From assembly GCA_013373545.1 (NCBI GenBank), contig JABXHQ010000007.1, forward strand, positions 1 to 45,282: a stretch of 45,282 nucleotides of DNA, in the 5' to 3' direction. The position numbers and the translations under genes were made by a program. Shown here piece after piece: positions 26,089 through 33,975 of this stretch. The notes under the pieces are model-generated. The model did not search any database. It saw only the letters and a program-made list of their open reading frames with translations, and had not been told where the DNA came from. Position 1 is the first letter of the stretch, and each line of letters opens with the position of its first letter. Source of the DNA: Gammaproteobacteria bacterium (lineage in GTDB: Bacteria > Pseudomonadota > Gammaproteobacteria > Enterobacterales > Kangiellaceae).

Positions 26089-27123
26089 ATGGCGCGTTTA
26101 TTCATCACCAGTTTTATTTTGCTCGGTTTACTGGGTCTACTTTCAAACCACCTTACGGCGGCTTCCCGTGATGCGTCTTTAATGACTGAAACAATCACCG
26201 GCCCCACGGACAACACCGCAACTATTTCTGCGCCAACGAAACGACAGAATAAAACAATTGCGTTAACTTTTGATGACGCTCCGCGCAGCGCAGTCGGTTA
26301 TTTTGATGGTCCAACCCGAGCGCAGAAACTGTTAACGGCCCTGCAGCAGGCGCAAGTTAATCAAGTCGCTTTCTTTGCGGTCTCGAAACGCATTGATGAT
26401 GAAGGTCATCAGCGGCTAATGACTTATGCCAAAGCCGGTCACTTGATAGCCAACCATACCCACTCGCACCCTGACTTCAATCAAACCTCGCTGGAACAAT
26501 ATCAAAATGACTTTAACCAAGCTGATAAGCGGTTGTCACAGTATCCCAACTTTCGTCGCTGGTTTCGTTATCCATTTCTACGCGAGGGCGATACCCTCGA
26601 AAAGCGCGATGGCATGCGTAAAGCATTGGCTCAAACAGGCTATGTGAATGCCTATATAACGGTGAATAACTACGACTGGTATTTAGAAAGTTTATTTCAG
26701 CAAGCCATCAAAGCGCAGCAAAAGATTGACTTTGATGCGTTACGCGATCTGTATGTCAACACCATGATGCAGGCAGTACGTTATTACGATCAAATGTCGC
26801 TGCAACATACCGAACGTTCAGTGGCCCATGTTTTACTTCTCCATGAGATGGATATCAGCGCACTATTTATTGACGATCTGGTTAGCCAACTTAGAAAAGA
26901 AGGCTGGACAATCATTTCACCGATTCAAGCTTACCAAGATCCGATTGCGCAACAGGTAACGAACAACTTGTTTAAATTTAATCCTGGACGCATTGGAGAA
27001 ATAGCCAAAGATAATGGTCAACGCAAAGGCTTGTGGCACACATCACTCGAGGAAGATTATTTAAAGCAACGCTTTGAGCGCGAAGTAATCATTACTGACG
27101 CGCCCCGACCCACTGCCAATTAA
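26089..27123 (+). CDS. Exported polysaccharide deacetylase (NodB homology domain)
   Basis: The 344-residue carbohydrate esterase 4-like protein has an N-terminal signal or anchor (FITSFILLGLLGLLSNHLTAA). NodB motif 1 is TFDDAP (residues 60-65), motif 2 the metal-binding HTHSHPDF, and motif 3 RWFRYPFLREGD. It probably removes acetyl or similar groups from an envelope polysaccharide or peptidoglycan in the periplasm. The C-terminus has VLLLHEMDISALFIDDLVSQLRKEGWTII, typical of the family's final motif. Its stop region overlaps the convergent msrA stop by four bases. Confidence 0.93.
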   Translation: MARLFITSFILLGLLGLLSNHLTAASRDASLMTETITGPTDNTATISAPTKRQNKTIALTFDDAPRSAVGYFDGPTRAQKLLTALQQAQVNQVAFFAVSKRIDDEGHQRLMTYAKAGHLIANHTHSHPDFNQTSLEQYQNDFNQADKRLSQYPNFRRWFRYPFLREGDTLEKRDGMRKALAQTGYVNAYITVNNYDWYLESLFQQAIKAQQKIDFDALRDLYVNTMMQAVRYYDQMSLQHTERSVAHVLLLHEMDISALFIDDLVSQLRKEGWTIISPIQAYQDPIAQQVTNNLFKFNPGRIGEIAKDNGQRKGLWHTSLEEDYLKQRFEREVIITDAPRPTAN

Positions 27124-27641
27124 GTTTTAACTTTATCTTTAAAATACTGATTCAATTTTGCCACTTTCTCGCCCACCACAATCTGGCAATATGGCTGCTG
27201 TGAATTTTGATTGTAGTAATTATCGTGATAATTCTCGGCTGGCCAAAACCGCGTCGGCGCTAACACCTCAGTAACAATAGGCTCTGCATATTGTTTTGCA
27301 GCCTGCGTGAGTGCTTGCTCAACCACTGGACGTTGCTCTTTAGTTGTCACAATGACCGAACGGTACTGGGTACCAATATCATTTCCTTGACGATTTAACG
27401 TCGTGGGATCGTGAATGGTAAAAAAGATGGTCAGTATCTCGTCTAATCCAATGATTGATTCATCAAACTCAACCGCTACCACTTCAGCATGCCCCGTCGT
27501 TTCTGCGCAAACATCACGATAGTTAGGGTTATCCACGTGCCCACCGGCATATCCCGACTTTACCGAGGTGACGCCATTAACCCGCTGAAACACGGCTTCC
27601 AAGCACCAAAAACAACCACCACCTAAAATAATTGAGTTCAT
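27120..27641 (-). CDS. msrA: Peptide methionine-S-sulfoxide reductase MsrA
   Basis: MsrA reduces the S-epimer of methionine sulfoxide in proteins and free methionine. The 173-residue sequence begins with the active-site GGGCFWCLEAVFQRV and continues with SGYAGGHVDNPNYRDVC, GHAEVVAVEFD, IHDPTTLNRQGNDIGTQYRSVI and AENYHDNYY. This is the full family signature with normal length. There is no signal peptide, so it is cytosolic. The 3' end overlaps the converging deacetylase gene by four bases. Confidence 0.97.
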   Translation of the reverse strand: MNSIILGGGCFWCLEAVFQRVNGVTSVKSGYAGGHVDNPNYRDVCAETTGHAEVVAVEFDESIIGLDEILTIFFTIHDPTTLNRQGNDIGTQYRSVIVTTKEQRPVVEQALTQAAKQYAEPIVTEVLAPTRFWPAENYHDNYYNQNSQQPYCQIVVGEKVAKLNQYFKDKVKT

Positions 27642-27721
27642 GGTTTAATACCTTTGATAAATACATAAAACGGCTAAAACCTAGCATAGTCAGCATACGG
27701 CGAAATGCTAACAATGGATAC

Positions 27722-27751
27722 AAAAAAGGCTCCCTTTTAAGGAGCCTTTTT
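27722..27751 (-). terminator. Rho-independent terminator after the porin-like gene
   Basis: GGCTCC (27728-27733) and GGAGCC (27741-27746) form a six-pair GC-rich stem with a seven-base loop. A run of six T follows on the minus strand and five on the plus strand, so it could act in both directions. It lies about 20 bp beyond the porin-like gene stop. Confidence 0.88.
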
Positions 27752-27771
27752 CAAACCACTAAAACCATTGA

Positions 27772-28578
27772 TTAAAATTGATACGCTACTTCAACGGAAA
27801 TAGATTCACCAATTAGGTCGTTGTCGTAGCTGATAATTTCACCTCGAACCGCTAAGTTATTATCGAAAAAGTGTGATGCATTGATACCAATGGCTTCATC
27901 ACCTAACTTCGCGCCGACCGAAGTATGCTTATTGAAGTAATACTCAGAACCAACAAACCAGCTATCGTCAATCACGTCCGAAGAGTAGATTTCACCAAAC
28001 ACAGTTAAGTATTCGCCGTTTTGTAGCGGCGTGAAATATTTTGATGACAGAGTTAAGGTATCCATCTCATCATCAACTTCAACATTGAAGCCAATGTAGC
28101 GGTTGTTATCTAAGCTATGCTCATAACGCGCCGACATTAAAAAGTCGCGCTCACTGTCATCATCTAATAACTCAACTTTAACTAAAAAGTTAGGTGCAAA
28201 TAAATATCCTAAATCAACAGATGTTGATTCCCAAACGTCGTTATCGGTGTGACTTGCCCCAACTAAAAAGCGGCCGATAAACCACTCGCCGCCAACCGAA
28301 TAAGTGTCTTGGTTAGGGCCTTCAACATTTGCTTGGCCGTAAATAGCATAAACATTACTGACGGTGTTTAAATAATCGAACTCCTGCAGCGGACCTTTAG
28401 TTGATTTTTTATCGAAAAAATAGCGAGTGCCAATGCTCGTTAAGTCAACATCAGATTCGGTAGCGTGACTAAATCCAAGATTAGAAAAAGAAACATAGTC
28501 TTCTGCTGCAACCCATGAGCTTGAAAGCGCTAAAGCAACCACAGCAACAGATTGGGTGATAGTTGGTTGTATTTTCAT
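27772..28578 (-). CDS. Outer-membrane beta-barrel, putative porin
   Basis: The 268-residue protein has a Sec signal peptide (TQSVAVVALALSSSWVAAED). The mature part consists of short alternating strands separated by Asp/Ser/Asn-rich turns (YVSFSNLGFSHATESDV, SVGGEWFIGRFLVGASHTD, TSVDLGYLFAPNFLVKVELLDD), and the final residues are VEVAYQF. A C-terminal Phe after an aromatic-rich strand is the classic outer-membrane assembly signal. Similar small putative porins occur in marine gammaproteobacteria. Substrate unknown. An AGGAG Shine-Dalgarno precedes the ATG. Confidence 0.85.
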   Translation of the reverse strand: MKIQPTITQSVAVVALALSSSWVAAEDYVSFSNLGFSHATESDVDLTSIGTRYFFDKKSTKGPLQEFDYLNTVSNVYAIYGQANVEGPNQDTYSVGGEWFIGRFLVGASHTDNDVWESTSVDLGYLFAPNFLVKVELLDDDSERDFLMSARYEHSLDNNRYIGFNVEVDDEMDTLTLSSKYFTPLQNGEYLTVFGEIYSSDVIDDSWFVGSEYYFNKHTSVGAKLGDEAIGINASHFFDNNLAVRGEIISYDNDLIGESISVEVAYQF

Positions 28579-28875
28579 GTTATAGGATACTCCTTTTGCA
28601 AAAATAAATGCTCTAGCTGATACCGAAAAATGAGCGGCGAATCGAAATAGGTAATCGATTCAGCTAAAGTAACTTCTTTACAACTGCGCATGCGCAAATT
28701 GAAAGATTGGCGCGATTATATCACTGACAAAAAGGAAAGATGTGCACTAAGTATCACTTTGATGTAACCAAACGTAACCAGTTATTTATCAACTAAATGA
28801 TTAGTTGAAAGAAAATTCATCGGTTCAGCTTGGGTTAAGATTCATTAGGAATCGAAGTGAAATTTTTTTAATACC
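28579..28875. other. Intergenic region upstream of the porin-like gene
   Basis: There is no coding sequence in this stretch of nearly 300 bp. It carries a minus-strand TATAAT (28715-28720) with no convincing -35. Downstream of that lie a perfect palindrome at 28685-28696 and an inverted repeat GAATCG/CGATTC at 28639-28661. These would lie in a roughly 130-base leader of the porin-like mRNA, a plausible place for regulation. Confidence 0.5.
28685..28696. promoter_or_regulatory. Perfect palindrome TGCGCATGCGCA in the porin leader
   Basis: This 12-bp perfect palindrome lies about 20 bp downstream of the predicted -10 of the porin-like gene. Its position suggests an operator, but I know of no regulator to attach to it. 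Confidence 0.4.
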
Positions 28876-31284
28876 TCAAGACTTGATGGGAGGTGAGTTC
28901 AAAGCCGCTGGCTGCTCTTCTTCATCGTTCTCTTCAACATCTTCGCAAATATCATGTAAAGATTTTAAGCGGTCCGTCAATGATTGGTGCAGCTCACTAA
29001 GTTCAGCGGCGCTAAGTCCGAGCAATATCTGTAATGCTTGGTCAACATTACTCACGGTATAGACATGGAACTGGCCCGCCTCGACGGCGTTAATAACTTC
29101 TTGCTTGAGCATCAAGTGCTTTTGATTGGCTAACGGTACAACGACACCTTGCTTGCCGGTTAAACCGCGTGCTTTGCAGAGTTCAAAAAAGCCTTCTATT
29201 TTTTCATTCACACCACCAATGGCTTGAACTTCACCAAATTGGTTAATCGAACCGGTAACCGCTAGCGATTGCGTTATCGGCTTCTCGGTTATCGCTGAAA
29301 TTAACGCGCATAGTTCAGCAAGCGAAGCACTGTCACCATCAATTAACCCATAACTTTGCTCCATCACAATATTAGCCGATAAAGTTAAGGTGAACTCGCG
29401 AGCAAAACGATTTGCAAGATAACCGGATAAAATAAGAACGCCTTTTGAGTGGATCGATAATCCCAATTCAGATTCACGTTCAATATCGACAATACCTTTA
29501 TTTCCTGGAAATACCGTAGCGGTGATCCGTGCGGGTGTTCCAAAATCCGTTGAACCAATCTCCCAAACCGTTAAACCATTAATACTACCGATGATATCAC
29601 CATCGGTATGAATAATAATTTGCCCTTCTAAAACTTCTTGTAGCATTTCGCTGCGTATTCGCGAATGACGAAACTCACGTTGATTTAACGCTTCAAGTAT
29701 ATGCTGCTCAGTTATTTTTGGCGCGTCTTGTTCAAAACGCAACACATCGGCTTCACCAAGCAACTCAAAAACCTCACCAAAACGCGTACTCAACTGAAAC
29801 TGGTGACCGCTTAAGCGACAACTAAATTTAACTAATTCTATAAAGCCATTTAGACTCACTTCTGCAAACCCTTCGCTTTCACCATGAGTATGCACCAGCT
29901 GCGCCATATGCACGAGACTGTCGACCGACTTTTCTAGATGTTCGTCAAAGTCGACCAGCACGCGGAACAACTCACTAAACTCAGGATCGTTTTCTTGCAA
30001 TAAGTAATAGTATTGACGACTACCGACCAAAATAATTTTCACATCGAGCGGAACGCCATGAGGACTCAGGCCTATGGTAACCGCTGTTTGCCCTTCCATC
30101 ATGGGCGGCTCAAACTTTAACTCCTGGGTTAATAGTGCTTGTTTAAGTTGTCCCCAAATATACGGATCTTCGAATATTTTTTCCGCCTCTAAAACTAAAT
30201 ACCCGCCATTCGCGCGATGAATAGCCCCGCTACGAATGCCTTGGTAACTGGTCGTGATCGCTCCACCTTCATTAACATATTCCACCCGACCAAATAGATT
30301 ACTAAAAGTTGGATGAGCTTCGTAAACCACCGGCGCGCCAAGCGCAGGATTGTTACTGACTAATAAATTAGGCACAAATGTTTGCTGTAGAAGTTCGCGT
30401 AAGCCTTGATCATTTTTTAATTCTGGCGATTCAATTAAGTTAAAATTCTCCAGCATGATTTTGACTAAATGCCCAAGCATCTCTTTAAAGTAAATTTGCG
30501 TGCCAGTTAGCCCGCGGTATTTGTCTTGTAACTCAGCGACCACTGGTGCACTCGCTGCTTGAATGGTTTGCGAGTTGAGCTCTTGTAGAGCTTCATAACT
30601 TTCCCGCTTCCACTGCGGCATTTCGAGTAAAGCTTCGGTTAGTTTATCTTCGAGCAAATCAATAGCTTGGTTAATTTGATCGCGCTGCTCGAGCGGTAAA
30701 CTGGTAAAGGTAATATCATCGACGGGCTTGCCATCAATAATTGGAGAAAAGGAAATATTGGATGCATCTTGGTAAAGCGCAAAGCCTTGCTGGTTGGCCT
30801 CTTTTTCCACCTGCTCAATGGCATATTCAAAACGCGAGTTAAAACGTTTATCAATCGCCTGCTTCTTGCGTTGGTAACTCGGATTTTCAAACGCAGCAGG
30901 AATAGTGACCAATAAGCGCCCCACCATTTTTTGACAATCACTCACCAATTTTTTGCCAAAACTGGTAGGTAACTGAACCACCCAAGGTTCGCGACTTTCA
31001 TCAAAATTGTTTACGTAAATCCAGTCAGGCTGTGCTTTTTGTAGTTGCGCCTTAGCTTCAATATGGCGCATAACCATGGAGATCCGCCCGGTACCACTGT
31101 CGCCCATTACAAATAAATTGTAACCTCGACGCTTGGCCTCCAACCCAAAGGCTAATGCATGCTTAGCACGGGTCTGCCCCAAAAAGTCAACGTTGGCATC
31201 GAGCTCAGCCAACGATTTAAACGGCAACTCACTTTCGTCAATGGCTGTGGTTAACTGATGGGCACTGAGCGGTTTTGGATTCAT
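28876..31284 (-). CDS. Lon-family ATP-dependent protease (YcbZ-like AAA_32 type)
   Basis: The protein has 802 residues from ATG 31284; an upstream TTG at 31302 is less likely. The Lon-type serine protease domain is at the C-terminus: Ser652 in GLIDGDSASLAEL and Lys695 in GVNEKIEGF form the Ser-Lys dyad, preceded by PARITATVFPGNKGIVDIERE. The AAA-like N-terminal part has a Walker A-like GDSGTGRIS (residues 61-69) in which Arg replaces the usual Lys. It lacks a Lon substrate-binding N-domain and ends in an acidic tail (CEDVEENDEEEQ). It probably degrades or processes specific cytosolic proteins. Its downstream neighbour on the strand is the porin-like gene, but the 297-bp spacer argues against co-transcription. 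Confidence 0.92.
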   Translation of the reverse strand: MNPKPLSAHQLTTAIDESELPFKSLAELDANVDFLGQTRAKHALAFGLEAKRRGYNLFVMGDSGTGRISMVMRHIEAKAQLQKAQPDWIYVNNFDESREPWVVQLPTSFGKKLVSDCQKMVGRLLVTIPAAFENPSYQRKKQAIDKRFNSRFEYAIEQVEKEANQQGFALYQDASNISFSPIIDGKPVDDITFTSLPLEQRDQINQAIDLLEDKLTEALLEMPQWKRESYEALQELNSQTIQAASAPVVAELQDKYRGLTGTQIYFKEMLGHLVKIMLENFNLIESPELKNDQGLRELLQQTFVPNLLVSNNPALGAPVVYEAHPTFSNLFGRVEYVNEGGAITTSYQGIRSGAIHRANGGYLVLEAEKIFEDPYIWGQLKQALLTQELKFEPPMMEGQTAVTIGLSPHGVPLDVKIILVGSRQYYYLLQENDPEFSELFRVLVDFDEHLEKSVDSLVHMAQLVHTHGESEGFAEVSLNGFIELVKFSCRLSGHQFQLSTRFGEVFELLGEADVLRFEQDAPKITEQHILEALNQREFRHSRIRSEMLQEVLEGQIIIHTDGDIIGSINGLTVWEIGSTDFGTPARITATVFPGNKGIVDIERESELGLSIHSKGVLILSGYLANRFAREFTLTLSANIVMEQSYGLIDGDSASLAELCALISAITEKPITQSLAVTGSINQFGEVQAIGGVNEKIEGFFELCKARGLTGKQGVVVPLANQKHLMLKQEVINAVEAGQFHVYTVSNVDQALQILLGLSAAELSELHQSLTDRLKSLHDICEDVEENDEEEQPAALNSPPIKS

Positions 31285-31445
31285 GCAATATTCGCTTAAC
31301 AAAGGTTAAATTGATTAAAAAACATTCACAGCGGTAACCTATAACGCGCTGCGGATGCTAAATAAAAAAGACTCGCTGTCTATTAACTTTACAGGATATT
31401 CCGCAATGAGCAACTGAGAAATGCATCCGCCGGAGTGAATCGGCG

Positions 31446-32576
31446 CTAATCGGAATGGCGGCTAGCGAGGCGCTCGCGATAAGCGTTTAATAACTCATCA
31501 CTTTCCCGATATAGATCAATGTCACTTTGCTTAAAAAACTCAGCAATTCGGGTAAATTGCGCAATCAGCTGCGCGCGCTGTTGATCCTTAATTAACGCAC
31601 CCGCTTGCTGATAAACGCTTGCTAACTGACGGGTAAAGTCAAACCCCGCGGCAGCCTGCAGCATGATATCAATATAGAGTTCCGGCGCTTGGGCAAACAT
31701 GCGACCAACCATAGCGAGCTCAACCCGATAGATAGGCGAGCTCGCGGCATAGAGTTCTGGCAGTGAATGCTCACCGTTTAAAAGGTGCCAGCCATGACAA
31801 AACGATAGGAAGTGACGCACGCCTTGAATTTCACTCATTAGCTCATCGTGCTTTTGTGCCGTAACAGGCGCTAACACACAGCCCCATAACTCCATTTGCC
31901 GCAGTAACCATTGACTCGCAGCTAAATCTCGCCCGACGCTGTATAACACCAGTTGCCGTGCCAGTTGCTCAAGTCCAGGACCAAACATCGGATGCAGACC
32001 CAGCACCGGTCCTTTATGTGCCGTCATCATTTGCGCCACCGGAGCGCGTTTCACCGACGCAATATCCACTAACAGCGTTTCGGGCTTAAGATGAGTTAGC
32101 TGTTTGACTACCGCTTCCATCGCCGCCATAGGGACAGCTAACATCACCATATCAGCGTTACTCAGTGCTGGATGTGTAGCGTCCCACTCGCCTTTTTCAA
32201 GACTCGTCACTTGGTGGCCACTGCGGGCAAACAGCGTTTTGAACAGCTGTCCTAATTGACCAGAACCGCCGATAATTACAATCCGTTTCGGACTGCCGGC
32301 ACAAGGAAACGCTTGTTGCGCTTGACGACTATAGGAATCACGCACAATGCGCTGCATAACATCGATGACTAATTCATGGGAAAGCTGATGAGCATCCGCG
32401 AGAGCTTGTAAAGCGGCCAGCATATTCGCTTCGCGACTCGGATCACGCAGCGGTTCTCCCTGCGCTTTTTTAAGTGTCATCAGTTCATCGACACATTTTT
32501 GCCGCTCAGCAATGGCGGCAATTAAGGCGCGATCACATTGATCTATTCGCTCGCGGATCTCATTTATTGTGGACAC
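31446..32576 (-). CDS. tyrA: Bifunctional chorismate mutase/prephenate dehydrogenase
   Basis: TyrA converts chorismate to prephenate and then to 4-hydroxyphenylpyruvate for tyrosine. The 376 residues combine an AroQ-type chorismate mutase (residues 1 to about 90; RERIDQCDRALIAAIAERQKCVDEL) with a prephenate dehydrogenase whose Rossmann loop is VIIGGSGQLGQLF and whose active-site region includes LGLHPMFGPG. The C-terminal helical domain completes the enzyme. The start is GTG at 32576. It lies 33 nt downstream of aroF, the same order as the enterobacterial aroF-tyrA operon. Confidence 0.96.
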   Translation of the reverse strand: MSTINEIRERIDQCDRALIAAIAERQKCVDELMTLKKAQGEPLRDPSREANMLAALQALADAHQLSHELVIDVMQRIVRDSYSRQAQQAFPCAGSPKRIVIIGGSGQLGQLFKTLFARSGHQVTSLEKGEWDATHPALSNADMVMLAVPMAAMEAVVKQLTHLKPETLLVDIASVKRAPVAQMMTAHKGPVLGLHPMFGPGLEQLARQLVLYSVGRDLAASQWLLRQMELWGCVLAPVTAQKHDELMSEIQGVRHFLSFCHGWHLLNGEHSLPELYAASSPIYRVELAMVGRMFAQAPELYIDIMLQAAAGFDFTRQLASVYQQAGALIKDQQRAQLIAQFTRIAEFFKQSDIDLYRESDELLNAYRERLASRHSD

Positions 32577-32609
32577 AGGCTTTCAAGCTGCAAATGGGTG
32601 ATAGCGTTA

Positions 32610-33662
32610 CTATACCCTTTGTTGCAGCTGTTGATAACTCTCTTCGAGCAACTGCTCAGTCGTTTCCCAATCAATACAAGCGTCCGTAATGGAAACACCA
32701 TACTCAAGTTTGGATAAGTCCGCACTGACACTTTGGTTACCTTGATTAAGGTGGCTTTCGAGCATAAGCCCTAAAATCGATTCATTGCCCGCTTTGATCT
32801 GGTTGATCACATTACGGTAGACCAAGGGTTGTAAACGGAAGTCCTTTTGCGAGTTGCCGTGACTGCAGTCCACTACAAATCGTGGTGTAATGTCATCGTT
32901 CTTTAGTCGCTGTTCGAGCATGGCGATATGCACAGAGTCATAATTCGGATGCTTCCCGCCGCGCAAAATAATATGACTATGACGATTACCTCGCGTTGTG
33001 ATCAACGAAACTTCCCCTTGCTGGTTAATTCCAATAAAACGGTGTGCCGAGATCGCTGACTGCATTGCATTAATGGCAACATCGATATTACCGTCGGTAC
33101 CATTTTTAAATCCAACCGGCATGGATAACCCAGAGGCAATTTCACGATGGGTTTGCGACTCGGTGGTTCGTGCGCCAATCGCAGCCCATGAGAAGAGCTC
33201 AGCCACATATTGCGGTGTAATCGGATCGAGTACTTCCGTGCCCGCCGGTAAACCTAAGTCGGCAATCCAGGTTAATAGTTCACGCGCCTTGCGCAGGCCG
33301 GCCTCGACATCGAAGGTATCATTTAAGTGCGGATCGTTAATTAAACCTTTCCAACCCACAGTGGTTCGCGGCTTCTCAAAGTAAACTCGCATTACAATGA
33401 GTAAACGATCAGCATAACGATCGTGAAGCACTTTTAGTCTGCGCGCATATTCTTTAGCGGCATCAATATCATGAATCGAACAAGGACCGGCAACCACGAT
33501 AATACGTTTATCCTGTCCATCTAAAATATTGCCGATTTGTTCACGATAACTTAATACCGTCTCACGCCCTTTATCCGATAACGGAATTTCAAGCTTCAAC
33601 TGATCCGGTGATGTGATCACCGTTTCTTGTTCAATATTAACGTTATTCAGTCGTTTAGACAT
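32610..33662 (-). CDS. aroF: 3-deoxy-7-phosphoheptulonate (DAHP) synthase, AroF-like
   Basis: This enzyme condenses PEP and erythrose-4-phosphate, the first step of the shikimate pathway. The 350-residue class I enzyme has VVAGPCSIHDIDAAKEYA, MRVYFEKPRTTVGWKGLINDP, IGARTTESQTHREIASGLSMPVGFKNGTDG and VDCSHGNSQKDF. Several details match the AroF isozyme better than AroG: the LNNVNI N-terminus, FDVEAGL, HRFIGIN and DCSHGN. AroF is normally tyrosine-sensitive, and linkage to tyrA supports this, though feedback specificity is inferred. A GAGGTG Shine-Dalgarno precedes the ATG. I saw no clear TyrR box upstream. Confidence 0.94.
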   Translation of the reverse strand: MSKRLNNVNIEQETVITSPDQLKLEIPLSDKGRETVLSYREQIGNILDGQDKRIIVVAGPCSIHDIDAAKEYARRLKVLHDRYADRLLIVMRVYFEKPRTTVGWKGLINDPHLNDTFDVEAGLRKARELLTWIADLGLPAGTEVLDPITPQYVAELFSWAAIGARTTESQTHREIASGLSMPVGFKNGTDGNIDVAINAMQSAISAHRFIGINQQGEVSLITTRGNRHSHIILRGGKHPNYDSVHIAMLEQRLKNDDITPRFVVDCSHGNSQKDFRLQPLVYRNVINQIKAGNESILGLMLESHLNQGNQSVSADLSKLEYGVSITDACIDWETTEQLLEESYQQLQQRV

Positions 33663-33975
33663 AAGACACCTCGGCTGGAAAAGAATGAGTGCCGCGTAGA
33701 TTACGCGAAATAATAGCTAAAATACGGCGCCATTGAGCTAGGGTTGCTCATTGTGGACTGGCTAAAAGCTTGGCGCTCGTTGGTAGACATGGTCGTGTTG
33801 GAGACCTTTACTTTGGATTAATACTATTAGTGTTTTCGAGACTACCAGATGGCGTGGTGCTAGGTAAATACATTTTAGTTATCAAAAGCCGCCACTAAAA
33901 AAGGGAAGCACTTGGCTTCCCTTCTCTAAAACTCGGCGGTCATCGTTTTTATCGTAACCTGCAGAATTTGAATCA
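33663..33975. other. Intergenic region between aroF and the astacin gene
   Basis: This stretch of about 313 bp holds the aroF promoter region, in which I could not define a convincing promoter, and the terminator of the protease gene. A 22-codon frame around 33753-33821 has no support as a gene. Confidence 0.5.
33897..33923 (-). terminator. Rho-independent terminator of the astacin protease gene
   Basis: AAGGGAAGC (33901-33909) pairs perfectly with GCTTCCCTT (33915-33923) around a five-base loop. In the minus-strand transcript the stem is followed by a run of six U. It lies about 50 bp after the protease stop codon. Confidence 0.9.
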
